From contig NC_045138.2 of NCBI RefSeq assembly GCF_008831285.2, positions 22,355,934 through 22,419,933 of the forward strand: a DNA stretch of 64,000 bases. Direction: 5' to 3'. A program made the translations under genes and the position numbers. The stretch is from Nymphaea colorata. Its lineage: Eukaryota; Streptophyta; Magnoliopsida; Nymphaeales; Nymphaeaceae. Positions 46,895 to 59,400 of this stretch are shown here, in pieces. The first letter of the stretch is position 1. Each line of letters starts with the position of its first letter. Under the pieces are notes generated by a model that had not been told where the DNA came from, searched no databases, and worked only from the letters and a program-made list of their open reading frames with translations.

Positions 46895-47085
46895 TAGGGA
46901 TGAAGCGATGATTTTTTCAGGAGTGAGCCAAATGGTCCAAACAACTTATTCGGGTAGGGTTAAACTAAACCCGAATCAACAAAATACATTACGCAACTAA
47001 AAGTTTTTGTTTTTTAATGTATTTTTTTAATTGGCTGGGGTGGGGCCATGACTTACGCGGGTCCCCCTCCCTCCGCCCTTGCCCA
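46895..47085. mobile_element. Short repeat with GC-rich ends, copy 2
   Basis: GAGTGAGCCAAATGGTCCAA, then TTAAACTAAACCCGAATC, ATTACGCAACTAAAAG, GGGGCCATG and CCCTCCGCCC occur in the same order as in 42686-42851. The left inverted end is eroded. Directly before it, 46750-46890 (AAATATCATTTTTCAAAATT, ATAAAACAAGTGAAATTTCT, GGGCCAAGGCCC) is related instead to 47831-48002. Confidence 0.6.
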
Positions 47086-47748
47086 AGTGGGCCTTACCTT
47101 GGCTTTAATGGCTCCTCCATTTCTCCTATTAGATTTAATAAATGTTCACTTGTATGAATTTGAATTTGGATTTGAATACAAAGGAATAAAAGGCTATGCC
47201 ATTGGATCTGACTTTTAAATTCACAATCTGAATCTAATCCAAATATGACTTTTATGGTCACAGCCTACTTTTAAATGCACAATTGAATCTCATTATGATA
47301 TATGTAAGGAACCAACTTTGTAAATGTATAAATATTGGATGTAAGAAACTATTTGAAATTCAATCCAAATCTTAATCTAATAGGATGTTTCTTTAAAACT
47401 AAATTAAAACCCAAATCTGCCTGAACATCATTTCTTAAATTCGAATCTGATTCGATTTCTTAATCAGATGTTAAAAAAAAATTCATATCCGACTCCTTTG
47501 AGGCAGTTCAGTCAGATATCTTATCTGAAACCAATCGATTGACATTCCCACAAAATGCAATAATTCTTCTACTACTTCAACGTTTCTTACTTGTATGACT
47601 ATGCGTTGGTGTTAATGATTTCATAAAACTACTGTCTTTCAACCATCAAATGTATAGACCAGTTGTTGATCTTATGATTGCCTGTAAAACACACATGGAT
47701 ATTAAAGTTTATTAATGTAACATTTTTCCTTACAAAGTGGTTGAGAGG

Positions 47749-47750
<2 letters not shown>

Positions 47751-47782
<32 letters not shown>
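47751..47782. repeat. (TA)16 microsatellite
   Basis: Uninterrupted TA run. Confidence 0.95.
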
Positions 47783-47786
<4 letters not shown>

Positions 47787-47830
47787 CTTGTACAACAAAA
47801 AAAATTGTGTGCAAAAAGATATGTTTACAT

Positions 47831-48002
47831 AGAGGCGGAACCAGAAATTTTTCACGAAAGAGAGTGAATTAAAGTTTCTAAATTTTGACTAGGACCAAAA
47901 TATCATTTTTTTAAATTTTTATATAAAACAAGTGAAATTTTTTAACATTTATATATAGTTTTTTTTTTAGATGGGGCCAAGACCCTACCGTGGCTCCGCC
48001 CC
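47831..48002. mobile_element. ~170-bp inverted-repeat element with GGCGGAxCCA ends
   Basis: It begins GAGGCGGAACCA and ends TGGCTCCGCCCC, inverted ends of about 10 bases with one mismatch. The interior shares AAATATCATTTTT and ATATAAAACAAGTGAAATTT with 46790-46850. Non-coding. Terminal G/C-rich motif also appears in the tandem array tail and at 42686, so a family is present in this genome. Confidence 0.65.
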
Positions 48003-48879
48003 CGCCCTATGTTTACTGAATGCATAAAATGCATCTACATAAGGACATTAGGAAAAAGGAGGATGCCCTAACTTAACCCTGTTGGGAGATTAATTAACAA
48101 GTAACTCAAACGGACGCTTATGGCATTAAGAATGAGAAAGGTTGGGTGGAAGTATGAATTCTCTTTTAGGCGGTAGATAAAATGCTCGTTCTAACTGACC
48201 ACCACTGACTGATTGACTGCTGCTGGCCATTGAATGTGCAACTAACTAGCAGCAGTAAAAAGTAAACGGTGTTGGGCTTCTTTCCTCAGCCATGCACACA
48301 CGATAAGAGCAGAGCAGGCAAAGCAAAGAAAGGATAAATTTATGGGAACAGGGACTAGAAAAGTGTCCCCTGGTTTACTTAAAACCGGAAGAGTTTTGTC
48401 ATTGCATGTCCATCCTCGATTCTTTTAGTCACATACAGAATGCCTTTTAGGTAAAAATGTTATTTAACATGGATGGACATCTTCCAACAAACACTTGAAA
48501 TGACCCAGAGATGGAAAAGGGGGACGTTGTTTCTTTCCATACCTCTCTCCTCATCATGTCACCGGATATTGCTGTCATGCAGTGCCAGTGAGAAGGATGG
48601 ACTTTTTCTCCCTGTCGCTGGTGGCTTCCAGTGGCCTACTCCACACCTCCAAAAGAGGAGGCGCACCTAGAAAAAACTCACTCTGGTAGAAAAGATTTCA
48701 TTGGAAAAATGTCTGACCTTTTCTGATCCAGTTTTTTTAGGAAAAACTTTACAAACCCACTTCGGATTGGACAAAAAATTTATACGCTTTTGAAACTTGT
48801 AGAGAAATTACATAAAAGTACCAGAAAAAGTCCCAATGGTTTTTTTGTTTTTGATGCTTATGGAATGCCCCGTAAAGCC
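48003..48879. other. Gene-free stretch
   Basis: No domain or repeat recognised. A 65-codon frame at 48473-48670 has no recognisable motif. Confidence 0.45.
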
Positions 48880-48882
48880 TAA

Positions 48883-49133
48883 CACCCTGTTTGGGATGGA
48901 AGGAGAAGGAGAGAAATGAATGAAAATAAAGGCTTTCCTTGTGCTTGGAGGACTTATAAATAAGGAGGCTGAAAGAAGAGCTAGGAATTGTGTTTAGGTG
49001 CAAAGGAAAGAAAATGAAGGGAAAGGAATGGCCGTTCATTCCTTTTCCTTCCCTCTCCCATTCCCTTCCCTTTTCTTTCCTTCGCCCTTCATTCATTCCT
49101 TTCCATCTCTTTTCCTCCATCCAAACAGTGTCC
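48883..49133. mobile_element. Tourist-like MITE, ~251 bp, TAA target duplication
   Basis: Flanked by TAA on both sides (48880-48882 and 49134-49136). The left end CACCCTGTTTGGGATGGA matches the right end read in reverse, GGACACTGTTTGGATGGA. The left arm is purine-rich (GAGAAGGAGAGAAATGAATG) and the right arm pyrimidine-rich, so it could fold into a long imperfect hairpin. A TAA duplication and TGTTTGG ends fit the PIF/Harbinger-Tourist type. Confidence 0.75.
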
Positions 49134-49995
49134 TAAAGGTGTGTGTGTCTAATATATCAACGCCAATACACATGACAGTGCAAAGTGCTCCTTAGATAAA
49201 TATCTAAATAGAGATGACATCTTCTAGAATGGAAGTTACATGGATGAGAGCTGCTTAAAAACCAAGCCAGGAACCAATATAAAATGATCCCTTTTACATG
49301 TCTCAACAGAACTTTTAAGTTGAGAACCTTTAAACCATTATGAGATCTCTCTCTATCTAATGTATATGATGAATGTAGTAAGATGATCTCGTTTTGAGAG
49401 TAACCATAAGCATTTTTATTCCTTGAGGGCATAGGGAGCAAGGTGGCTAACACTTAAAGGGGTTTAATGTTCCAAACATGTAGTCACTGACTCACTGTCA
49501 CGTTTTAGTGTGTTGTTCATCTAGGCTGTAAACAGTGGCGAGCAGGACACCGACTTGAAACCTATACCCTGAAGCAAGCCAGAACCTTGGAGGCATGGTA
49601 CTAAAGGGATTGGAATTGAAATGTAGAAAACATGTAGAGGGATTAATGGTACTCGAACCAATCCCAAATAGACCAGTTGAACACATATGCCTCAATTTGA
49701 GAATTTACCAACCTTACCGCAGGGAAGATGAAGAGCTGTGAAATGAAAGAATACAAGAAAACAATGTAGAGAGAACGAGAGGTAGACAAGTGTGAGAGAG
49801 AAAACAAGAGGTTGCCAGTCCCATCTACACTTAGACATCCGATACAACATCTCTTTGCATGCGGCACAATAATAGACAACTGATAATTGTTGCAAACTTG
49901 TTCAATTTCAACAAATTTGATTTCTCAGTGCGTTTCTAAGTTACTATCAGATTCTAAATGCGTCTTTCTCAACTCTTTCAAATATAATTGAACAA

Positions 49996-49998
<3 letters not shown>

Positions 49999-50074
<76 letters not shown>
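49999..50074. repeat. (AT)38 microsatellite, longest in the window
   Basis: About 76 uninterrupted bases of AT. Confidence 0.98.
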
Positions 50075-50076
<2 letters not shown>

Positions 50077-51480
50077 TGATTAGTAGAAACCAGACATTAG
50101 GACAGGGATAAAACACAGTCCCTTTGATTTTGATTTTTGAAAATGTCTTTTTTTTTTTTTTTTGCAATCTAACCATATTGAGATGATCTTAAGAACGGGT
50201 TAATGTAAAACATATACTAAGTTGATGATTTGTTAGACTTTAATGGCGTCTTTATAATAAACAAGATTGAATGGCCTCATGAGACAATAATAAAAAAACA
50301 ACATTTTTCATTCAAACAACTTGAATCAAATCATGTTTTATATCAAAATAGTCTTTATAGGCACATCAAGACGTTTATAGCTTACTTAAAATAGTTTTCC
50401 AACAAAAAATCAATGGTTATGGTTTTTATTCCTGACCTAAGTGTCTGGTTTTCACCAATTTCTTTCTCTCTCTTTCTCTCTGTGCACTATATATATATAT
50501 AAGCACAAGGAATGTTTGAAGACAGGTCATATTGTGGAAGAAAAAGTTTGGATATATGGGAGAAGATACTCTACCTAATTTAGTCCAAAATTTAAGTTGA
50601 TAAGAGGACAGTGCCTAATAGTGAGAAATAAGTAAAAGGCTTTAATTGGTATGGTAATTTTTTTAGATGAACAATAGGTTACAAAGAAAAAAATTAACTG
50701 ATTTGGAAATGCATCACATCTGGTGGAACTTACTTTCTTAATTTGCACCCTTAGTGGTCGAATTGAAGGAGAAGATAATTTGGAGTTGGGCCTTGATCAC
50801 AATGTGAAATAAATGCGTATAAACCTATGGGATCATATTGGTTCTTGAGAAAAAAAAAGATTTAAAAAGGATAAGGGTTTGTAAGTTATCTAACATTAAT
50901 GAACAACTTGTTCTTCTTGCTCTCTCAACCATCATCTTTGATGATGGATCAAAAATATGATTCTTTAAGGTTTAGCATCTAAGGATCTAGTACCCACCAA
51001 TATCTTTCTTAGCTAGTATTATAGAAAGTTTATTCACATGGAGGAACATTCAAGGAAAACTAAAAAATCTAAGGAATGAAACAATTCGTGTAATAAATAA
51101 TATATAATAAGGTAGAAAGCAGACGGTAAATGAGAGAGAGAGAGAGAGAGAGAGAACAAGTCCACTTAACCACACAGAAGCAACCGACCAGTTGCATTTA
51201 GGAATGTCGTTTCACACTAAAATTTTCCATATGATCGTGTACCCTTTGAAGATCGACACTGTTCTGGTCCTTGAATGATGTCACACACTAATTATTCCTC
51301 TCTGAATTGCCTTCCAAGAAGTTTACCGGAAGATCCACGTCTTTTGGAAGTTTCAATTTCATTTTTAATATCTGCCATGTGCGGTACCACACGTTTACAA
51401 TGAAGTATCTGATGATAAAGATAGACGTAGAAGTCAAGAAGGTCTAGTGGGGTAAGGCAATGTCGTTTTATAAAAATTAG

Positions 51481-51737
51481 CCAATAAATCAACTTGAGGC
51501 ACAGTTTCCAAGCACTTTACACTCGGCTCCAGAGATCCTAAAGATCGTACAACTTTTCCACCAACCAAGAGACCGATGCTCCTCAACCTTCCTTCGTATT
51601 TTAAAAGTTGACCAATAAATCAACTTGAGGCACAGTTTCCAAGCACTTTACACTCGGCCCGAGATCCTAAAAATCATATATCTTTTCCACCGACAAGAAG
51701 AGACCGATGCTTCTCAACCTTCTTCCATATTTTCAGT
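51481..51737 (+). repeat. 131-bp tandem duplication, two copies
   Basis: CCAATAAATCAACTTGAGGC begins at 51481 and again at 51612. Both copies run through CACTTTACACTCGGC and AGACCGATGCT.CTCAACC with a few substitutions and short gaps. No coding role seen. Confidence 0.93.
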
Positions 51738-51912
51738 GTATTTTACCACTTTTAGTTTTGCAAACTTCTATATTGATAATCACCCTTTGACAATAAAAGA
51801 GGTTGACATCTTTGGAGCTTGAAACAGAGACTACAAATCAATAAGGATGAACGCGAGCAGAGTGGAGCCCGAGCTGAGTCAACTTGAACTCGACTCGACG
51901 CATAAGATGTCT

Positions 51913-51984
51913 GTTCGAACTCATGATGAGACAGAAAGCTCGAGCTCTGTTCAAACTCATGATGAGACACAAAGCTCGAGCTTG
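51913..51984 (+). repeat. 36-bp tandem duplication
   Basis: GTTC.AACTCATGATGAGAC followed by A.AAAGCTCGAGCT occurs at 51913 and 51949. The wider area is rich in GAGCTCGA and TCGAGCT words. Confidence 0.9.
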
Positions 51985-53619
51985 AACTCATCCAGGAGTT
52001 GAGCTTGAGTTGCTTAGCTCGTTGTTTAGACCTACAAATCAGGCTGACCTACTCACAAGATTGAAATGGAGATTAGACACCCACCAGGCCCTGCTCTGTC
52101 CAGTTTACCAACTTTTTCGGAGATTTTTAACTGCTTTTGACATAATATGCTTACGTAGACGTGCTCAATGTGTGGTGTGCACTTTAATTCAAATTGATCA
52201 CTTGATATTGACCAAGTTTTTTGGGTCATCAGCAGTTCATTCTTTAATCGATCAGGAAACACACCTGGTAATGAAAGTTTTTAGTATAACATATTTTTTG
52301 TTATAATAATTAATTATAAGGTGATAGTCACCGGTCGGCCGTATCATGGATACGGTTGATTTCCTGGAGATGAACTTCTGAATTTTTGGATTAACCCATC
52401 TGTTTCAAGGTTTTCGAATTTTCAATCCAGAAATGAATGACTGAGGAAGAATTATTTGTGGACTCAAAGCATTTTTTTTTTTTTGAAAAAACAGAAATAA
52501 GTTAGGGTTCATTTATTGGTCTGTAATCTTGCTGAACAAATTTAAAAAGTAATACGCTTGCGATTTCTGCCTCAAGAATTTGAAATACAATGTAATTAAT
52601 AAAAGCTACCAACATGTTTGTTAATGTAGTGGACACAAATAATAAAAAGGTGAGGAATAGGTAACATCTTGAAAGGACATCCGTTTAAAAAAAACCTAAC
52701 GACTACAATATTTAAAGGCGATGTCCTTTCTTCTTGCATTATAGGGATTTTCTAAATTCATCTCTCCTTTCTAAGCAATTATCAAATTTAACCAAGTCTT
52801 ACTTTGTAAAATTTTCATTGAAAGACCTAAAACCAGCCTCGACCATATCATCATAAATTTTGGGGCCATATTTTTCTCAACTTTCAGATATTTCTCAGAA
52901 AGTTAGTAAAATTTTGTCATTTCAAATCTTCTCAGCAAATTTTCAAAACAAAAGCAATGGAGAAAAGACAAAAAATTATGACATTTGTGAGTTTAATTTC
53001 TTGTTTCAAGTGGAGAAAAAGGTTCAAGTAGACATCTTAGGAGACTAGGAGTTGTTCACTACATTAATCGGGATAACATAATTCTAGTCTTAGAAAATGA
53101 ATCTTTTTGGTCTGTTGTGATAAAAGAAAGAGAATGGGATCGAAATGCATCAGTCTTGGGGCTGCAAACTGTTCCGCTATACCCAATTTGCCAATTTCAT
53201 TTCAGACCTGTCTAGCCGGATCTTGTAAAGAGAATTGGACCCAATTAATAAAGAAGATTTCGACAAATGGTTTCATAACTATATCTAGAAGGCCCAGTGT
53301 TCAGTGGTTAACAATGTGTACACAAATATGGCCTCTAAATTTATATGTACAAAACAATACGTCCAACAAGAGCATACATAAATCAATATATTACAAAATC
53401 TTGGGAGGAAATTGCTCTATGTGATACGTGCAAGGCATATGAGTATTGACCTTTTGCAAGTTAATTAAACTGTTACCATTGTCTTCAATTGAAAAATTAG
53501 TTCATTCAATTTGTGCATGTTTTAATTGCATACGTGGAGACAGGGCTTAAGATCCATGAATGGATATAAGTACAATTCAAAAGATTAGATCTCATTAACT
53601 TATAACTTCTGGTCTTAAC

Positions 53620-54500
53620 ATAAGGTGTATTTTGATCTCGTTAAGGAGAAGTGGCAGTTGCTCGAACATGGTTGTGCGATGATCCGCTTGCTCAAGAAGA
53701 TGGATGAAGTGCGTCATGCAGCCTCGATGTGGAGTAAGGAAGGGGCCAACAACTTTGTCACCAAAAGAAATTGGCTACTGAGTGCCATGGCTTGTTCTCA
53801 TGAGTGCTGTCCGTTCTCTGCTGCTTGAAGAACAAAATTATTGATGTTAGAAATCTAGAGTCAAATGACTTCAGCAAGGGGACCTAAACACCAAATTTTT
53901 CATGCAGATGGCCAACAATTGACGCCGTAAGAACCAAATCCTCTCCATTGCTAGTGATGGATTACTTGTCACTAAGGAGCATGGTATTTTTGACGCCTGC
54001 ACTACTTTCTTTCAAAACTTACTAGATACTGATCCAGTAGAAGGTAGTCTCCCAGATACGATTGCGGATGGGCATGTGGTGTCCATGGAGGAGAACGACT
54101 CTCTTCCAGAGCCGGTCATGAGGAGGAGATTCAATGGGCAGTTATGAATGCTGATGGGGAACTGATGGGTTTCCAAATCGTTTTTTTCAAGTGGTTTTGG
54201 CCTGTCATCAAGGAAGATGTCTCTGTCAGGGATTTCATCAGAACGGGCAAGATTGTCGGAAATATTAACAGAACGCACATTACTCTCATTTCCAAAGTGC
54301 TCGGTGCCAATCAAATTGATAAGTTCAGACCGATCTGACTCTGCAATAGCTTTCCCAACTTCATCAGTCGCATTATGGTGCTCAGAGTGCGGCCTATCCT
54401 CAGTCGGATTATCAGTAGGAACCAGAGTGCTTTTCTCCCTGGTCGTCATATACAGGACATTTTTCCACTGGCTCATGAGGTGGTGGTGGGTCTTAGTTCT
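53620..54500 (+). pseudogene. LINE reverse transcriptase remnant (plus strand)
   Basis: A second, unrelated-looking LINE copy. 53900-54060 reads as the region before the RT (QMANN, then ILSIASDG, ACTTFFQNLL). 54144-54340 gives FQIVFFKWFWPVIKEDV and ITLISKVLGANQIDKFRPI, which are the first RT blocks of plant L1 LINEs. 54350-54480 gives RVRPILSRIISRNQSAFLPG in another frame. Stops at several points. The catalytic YADD part is absent: sequence after 54500 is unrelated, so the copy is truncated as well as broken. Confidence 0.85.
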
Positions 54501-54577
54501 CCCAAAAGTAAAGCTGCGTGCAAATAATCAACGAAGATGGTGGTGGGTCTCAATACTTGGAAATCTTAAATATTTAT

Positions 54578-54585
<8 letters not shown>

Positions 54586-54616
<31 letters not shown>
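54586..54616. repeat. (TA)n microsatellite
   Basis: About 30 bases of TA, just after the LINE remnant. Confidence 0.95.
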
Positions 54617-54620
<4 letters not shown>

Positions 54621-54699
54621 TGCTCCACTAAATTTGAGTATTTTTAAACAAGTGCCCCTCCAATCAATTTTTCTGGCTTAGCCACTGGAATAAACTAGC

Positions 54700-57117
54700 T
54701 ATCCTTGACTGGGTTCAATATGGCATTTCTCCTGTCCATTGGTTTTGGCCAGACAATGTCCATATCATTATACATTTGGTCTCGAAGACAGCATAGACTG
54801 AGCCCTTTTTCACTGCTCGAGTCAACTGTTTACGGCTAGTCCAGGCTCAAAAGATAGTATTCTTATCCACTGCAACAACTGGACGTTGAGAAATGGCTTT
54901 ATGGATGCTGTTAATGGGTGAAGGTCTTTTGGATTCTGCTGCAAAAACTATGGCCAATCAGATATATGATCTCTATTGAGAAAGGTCCTCCTGCGCTTGA
55001 GGTGAATCGGCTGCTCATAGTTACTTCTGTAAGGGCCATATTTTGTGATTGGAAGCTTTACGACAGGGTCTAGGACCCGTTCTGTGTTAATACGGTTGGC
55101 TAAGAGTCTCTGAGACTCCCATTTTTTGGCTCTTTAAACATCATTTTTTGTTAATAATATCCGGGGAATCCCTGCAGTCTTTCTCCGGAATCTTCTGGCA
55201 TTTGCTATCCAAAAAAGCAAGCCCAAGAATAATGAAGATTGAAAATTTTGGTACCAGCAAGTTTGCAATTTTATTCAACAACTTTTCAATGACAATTTGT
55301 ATAATCATATTGAACATGAAAATCATGCAAAGACATTGTAGTCCATTCATGGAAATTTATATTATCTGGAGGCCTATTGCAACAAATTGTATTTGTTTAA
55401 ACAAATAATTATTTAACTTAAGTAGAAAGAAAAAAGTATTATAGTCACCCACTTGAATAAGTTTTAAAGGCTTAATAATTAATTGTTTAACATGAACAAT
55501 AAATTTGAGGATGAAGTTGTATGGTTTATTAGCTTACTACTCTATCAAAATTCTTAAGAGATATTTTGAGTCCCACTCACTAACTATACTCTGAAGGGTG
55601 TTGCTTCTATAAAACATGCTAAGGTTCTTATTTTCAATGAAGGGATGAGAAGAAGTCACAAGGCTACACTCCATAGTCAAAGTTATTAAACACAAAAAAT
55701 AAAGAGGACAAACTCTAAGGTGGCAAGGATAGAGAAAAAAGCCCAAGGAAATCAAGGTAAAAAAAACAAGTTAAAAATCTAGGATGTCATCATTGAGAGA
55801 AAGGTAGCACATCAAGATATATTGAGTTCACCTGTAATGGGAAAACAAGAATGGTGAAAAAAGAAAAGAAAATAATAACTATTATAATGTTCTCATGATT
55901 AATTGGATTGTGTTGGTTCTTATCTATGAAGATGATGGAGTAAAGTTTGCTATTATGATAATGGTTGAGTGATATATAGTTGCACTTTGCTATTTACTTC
56001 GAACATGAAGTTCTTTAATACTTAATTAGGTTGACACTGAAATATTGGGAGTATGTAACGATGCTCTGTCCAAAAGATGTTAAGTTTGACAATGTAAATT
56101 TGCAAATCAATAATACAATTATGTTGTTGCTTAAAGATGTTCAAGCATGTGTCATATATTCATTTAAATAATTTTAATGGAAAAGCTTGATCATAAAATG
56201 CTTTGTAGTATCCACAGTTTATGGACAATTAACATTTAGCAGCTTAATTGTTGTAGTGTAATTGCTTCTACTAGGCATTCTTTGTTCGATTAATAAAAAT
56301 TAGCCTTTTGGAGTGATGAAAGGAAAAAATGAAAAGATGTTTTTTGGATGTGAGGCAAAGGAGAGTAGCATTTGAGAGATATTCTTCATTAAAAAGGAAA
56401 GGAACGCTCAAATATACACAATTTTTGAAGGAAAGTTGATCTATTGGATCAATACGTTTTGTAACAATGGCAGCTTTAATAGAATGAGCTGAACTCTTGT
56501 CAAACACAAAACTTTGAAGATCCTTCATAATGAAGCTATTGTCCACAACACACGTTATTAATTTGTTTTCTTGTGTACCTTTAAATGGCAGTGTTCCTAA
56601 AAGTTTGTGGTTAGACCATTTACATATTTTTGGATGTAAAGGCATTCACTTATCTTTATAAAGATGAAAAGAAAAAATTGGAAATAAAGACATGATCATT
56701 TATATTTTTGTGGTATGGTCAAAACAAGTTTTGTACATGTTACATGATCTTACTGTGAAGAAGATTGTTAGAACTAGAAAAACTGTTTTTGTTAAATACC
56801 AACCAGGAGGAAAAGATCAATAAAATGATGAAACAAATTGAAAGCATTACAACTTGGTCTATGTGGACACTATTTCCATGTCATTTTTCTTCGATTTAGT
56901 TGAAGATAACAAACAAGAGGGTGTTAATGGTCCAAAATAAAATGTTGTAGGTTAGATATGTATGATATTGATGATGTTGAGCCGTACTCCAAGTTCGCTA
57001 ACTGTGCCTAGAACACATACCACCGACGTAGGGTAGGGCATCATGGGAGAGGGCTGGAGCTGCCGCCGGCTCTACTTATATGAAGAGAGGTGTCACATTC
57101 AGGGAGAAGCTTGAAAG
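54700..57117. other. AT-rich stretch without a recognised gene
   Basis: 54700-55100 may be eroded LINE 3' sequence (SEEN only as scattered Trp-rich text, no motif). The rest is AT-rich. A 124-codon ATG-led frame on the minus strand at 56645-56271 has no recognisable domain and I do not call it. Confidence 0.4.
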
Positions 57118-57205
57118 TCATTTTCATCATGTGTTCTCAGCTCAGTTCAGACTTTCCCTCCAGAATTCCTTAAATTGCAGCCACTAGATTAACATCAAAT
57201 GATTT
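57118..57205 (+). repeat. 5' LTR of copia E, truncated
   Basis: It aligns with 61369-61455 through TTTCCCTC, TTAAATT.CAGCC and AAATGATTTAG. The sequence then passes directly into gag, so a deletion removed the rest of the LTR and the leader. Confidence 0.75.
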
Positions 57206-58093
57206 AGTAGGTGATTTCTATGAAAGTTATTTATCTCAAGTTGATTTGGAATCGTGCCATGCTTATGGCATTATTAGCCAAAAACAAGGTTGCTTTTATT
57301 GATGGTAGCTTGAAACAATTTGATGTTGCATCTTCAGAATTTGCATGGTGGAGAAGGTGCAACCATATGGTTTTTTCGTAGATCATAAATTCTGTTTCTA
57401 AAAACTTGGCTGACAGCGTGATCTATGCTACCACTGCCGGTGAGGTTTGGGCTGAACTCCATGAACGATTTACTCAATCCACTGCACCTTGCAAATATCA
57501 GTTGAAGTCTGCTATTAGTTGACTTTCTTAAGAGTTGATGTCCATCGCCTCTTATTACATAAAATTAAAATCTCCATAGGATGACTTGGGCTCTTACTAC
57601 ACTCTTCTAGAATATTCGTGTGGCTCTATGAAAGTTGTTATAGAAAGAGCGCAGAAGATAAGGTCATTCAATTCTTTATGGGATTCAATGACACTTACAA
57701 CATCATCCGAGGACAGATTCTTCTTCTTGAACATCTTCTATTGATTGAGAAGTTGTGCTCTCTATTACTTCAATAAGAAAAGCAAAGAGAAGCATGTGTG
57801 TCGACTAGCACCATTGATCATGTGGGGCTTACAACAACTAATTTCGAATCTCATTTTGAAAGAGAGAAAAACCCAGGCTGCAATTGTTCTGCAACTACTG
57901 TCGTGGTCATACGAAAGAAAAATGTTACAAATTAAATGGATACCCACCGAACATGAAAGGAAGTAAACAGAGACCATTCAATAGATCTACCACTGTTGCT
58001 GCTGTTGAACCTAGGAAGGCATCTCCATTGGCTTCAACGTTTGCACCTGCACCAAAGGATTCCTCTAAGGATCTAGTTGATGGCTTTACTTAG
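57206..58093 (+). pseudogene. copia E gag remnant with zinc knuckle
   Basis: Starting about 57240: NRAMLMALLAKNKVAFIDGS, then WWRRCNHMV, YATTAGEVWAELHERFTQS (57425-57480), and eroded text with stops to 57880. 57884-58093 has the knuckle CNYCRGHTKEKCYKLNGYP. The spacing is CX2CX2HX4C, two residues shorter than the usual CX2CX4HX4C, so zinc binding would be impaired. Typical gag of the clade, but no frame is open throughout. Confidence 0.88.
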
Positions 58094-58169
58094 GATGAGT
58101 TGCAACAACTCGAACAACTTTTAAAAGAAAAAGTCAGTCCCTTTTCCAACTTTGCAGGTATGACTACTG

Positions 58170-59400
58170 TTCCTAATGGCACATGATAGATAGTAATGCC
58201 ACTGACCACTTGTCTTTCTCTCTAGAGTTCATGGTAAATACGTCCGGACTTTCATCTCTATCTAGCATAGGTTTAGTTGATGACATAATTGTGTATGCAA
58301 CACATGTTGGTCAAGTGATTCATGCACATGTCATTCTTGCTCCCTCATTAACTATAGACCATGTTTATTATATACCCAACTTTAAGTTTAACCTCCTATC
58401 AGTAAGGAAACTGCTCTCCCAAAAATTTTGCAATCTAATTTTCACACCCCATGATTGCTACTTACCGGACCAAAACTTCAGTATGATGAGTGGACTGGGT
58501 GACTTAGCTGATAGGTTCTTCATCTATGAAGATCTCACACCAAGAATAAACTCCATGGCTTCAGCCTTGGCATCAAACTCAAACGATTTTGACATTTGGC
58601 ATGCAAGACTCGGACACCCCTCAGTCTCCAAGAATCACTTGTTTTCTCAATACGACTCAGCCATCAAATTGTAAAATATCTCTTGTGAAGTTTGCAAAAT
58701 TTCCTAGCAATCAAGGAAACCATTTGCTCTTAGTGACTCATGTCCTAGTAAACCATTTGATCTCCTCTATTGGGACCTACGGGGACCTTTTTCTCAAGCT
58801 TCATGGTCTGGTGCTCACTATTTCTGATCCTTGGTAGATGATTCAGCAAAGCTATATGGGTATTTTTAAAGAAACACAAAGATGTAACATAAAGTTTGCT
58901 AAAAAGTTTTGTCAACTTGGTAGAAAAACCATACCAAACAGAAGTGTTGAAACTTAGAACGGATGATGGAACAAAATTTTTCTCTGATTGTTTGAAAAGT
59001 TTTCTCACCAAGAAAGGAATCATGAATCAACGCACTTGTCCCTACACACCACAACAAAACAGTGTTGTAGAGAGAAAACATCAACATATATTAAATGTTG
59101 CTCATTCTCTCATATTTCAAAGTGGACTTTCATTGTATTTTTGGGATGAGTGTGTGCTTACTTCAACCCAATCATAAACCTAACTGCATCTAGGTCATTA
59201 TAAAGTCAAATTCCTTATGAGAAATGGTTTTTGCTTGTGTTATGTAACTAATCTAAAACCCAAAAATAAATTCGACAACAGATCTTATCCTTGTGTATTT
59301 CTTGGTTACTGTTATACAATCTAGAAACAAAAAAAAATGTTGTTAGTAGAGCATTGTTTTCTGTGAAACAAAATTCCCTTCAAATTAAACTCAAATAGAA
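58170..59400 (+). pseudogene. copia E protease and integrase remnant
   Basis: 58183-58674 is a long open frame. The protease motif MIDSNATDHLS has the catalytic Asp, but Gly of DSGA is Asn. NFKFNLLSVRKL and the pre-integrase IWHARLGHPS follow. After a TAA (58672-58674) the integrase core resumes in other frames: 58896-59177 carries KLRTDDGTKFF (second Asp), TCPYTPQQNSVVERKHQH (Glu) and LYFWDECVLT. The first catalytic Asp region near 58800 is frame-broken. Not functional. Confidence 0.87.

Larger units (their letters stand above)
49137..53600. other. Gene-free stretch with simple repeats
   Basis: No gene recognised. It contains a 76-base (AT)n run, a short (GA)n run at about 51136-51156, a 131-bp tandem duplication and a 36-bp tandem duplication, listed separately. 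Open frames here (for example 52010-52306) show no known domain. Confidence 0.5.

Noticed and set aside
56271-56645. 124-codon ATG-led minus-strand frame
   Set aside because: It lies in AT-rich DNA, shows no motif, and has no support beyond length.
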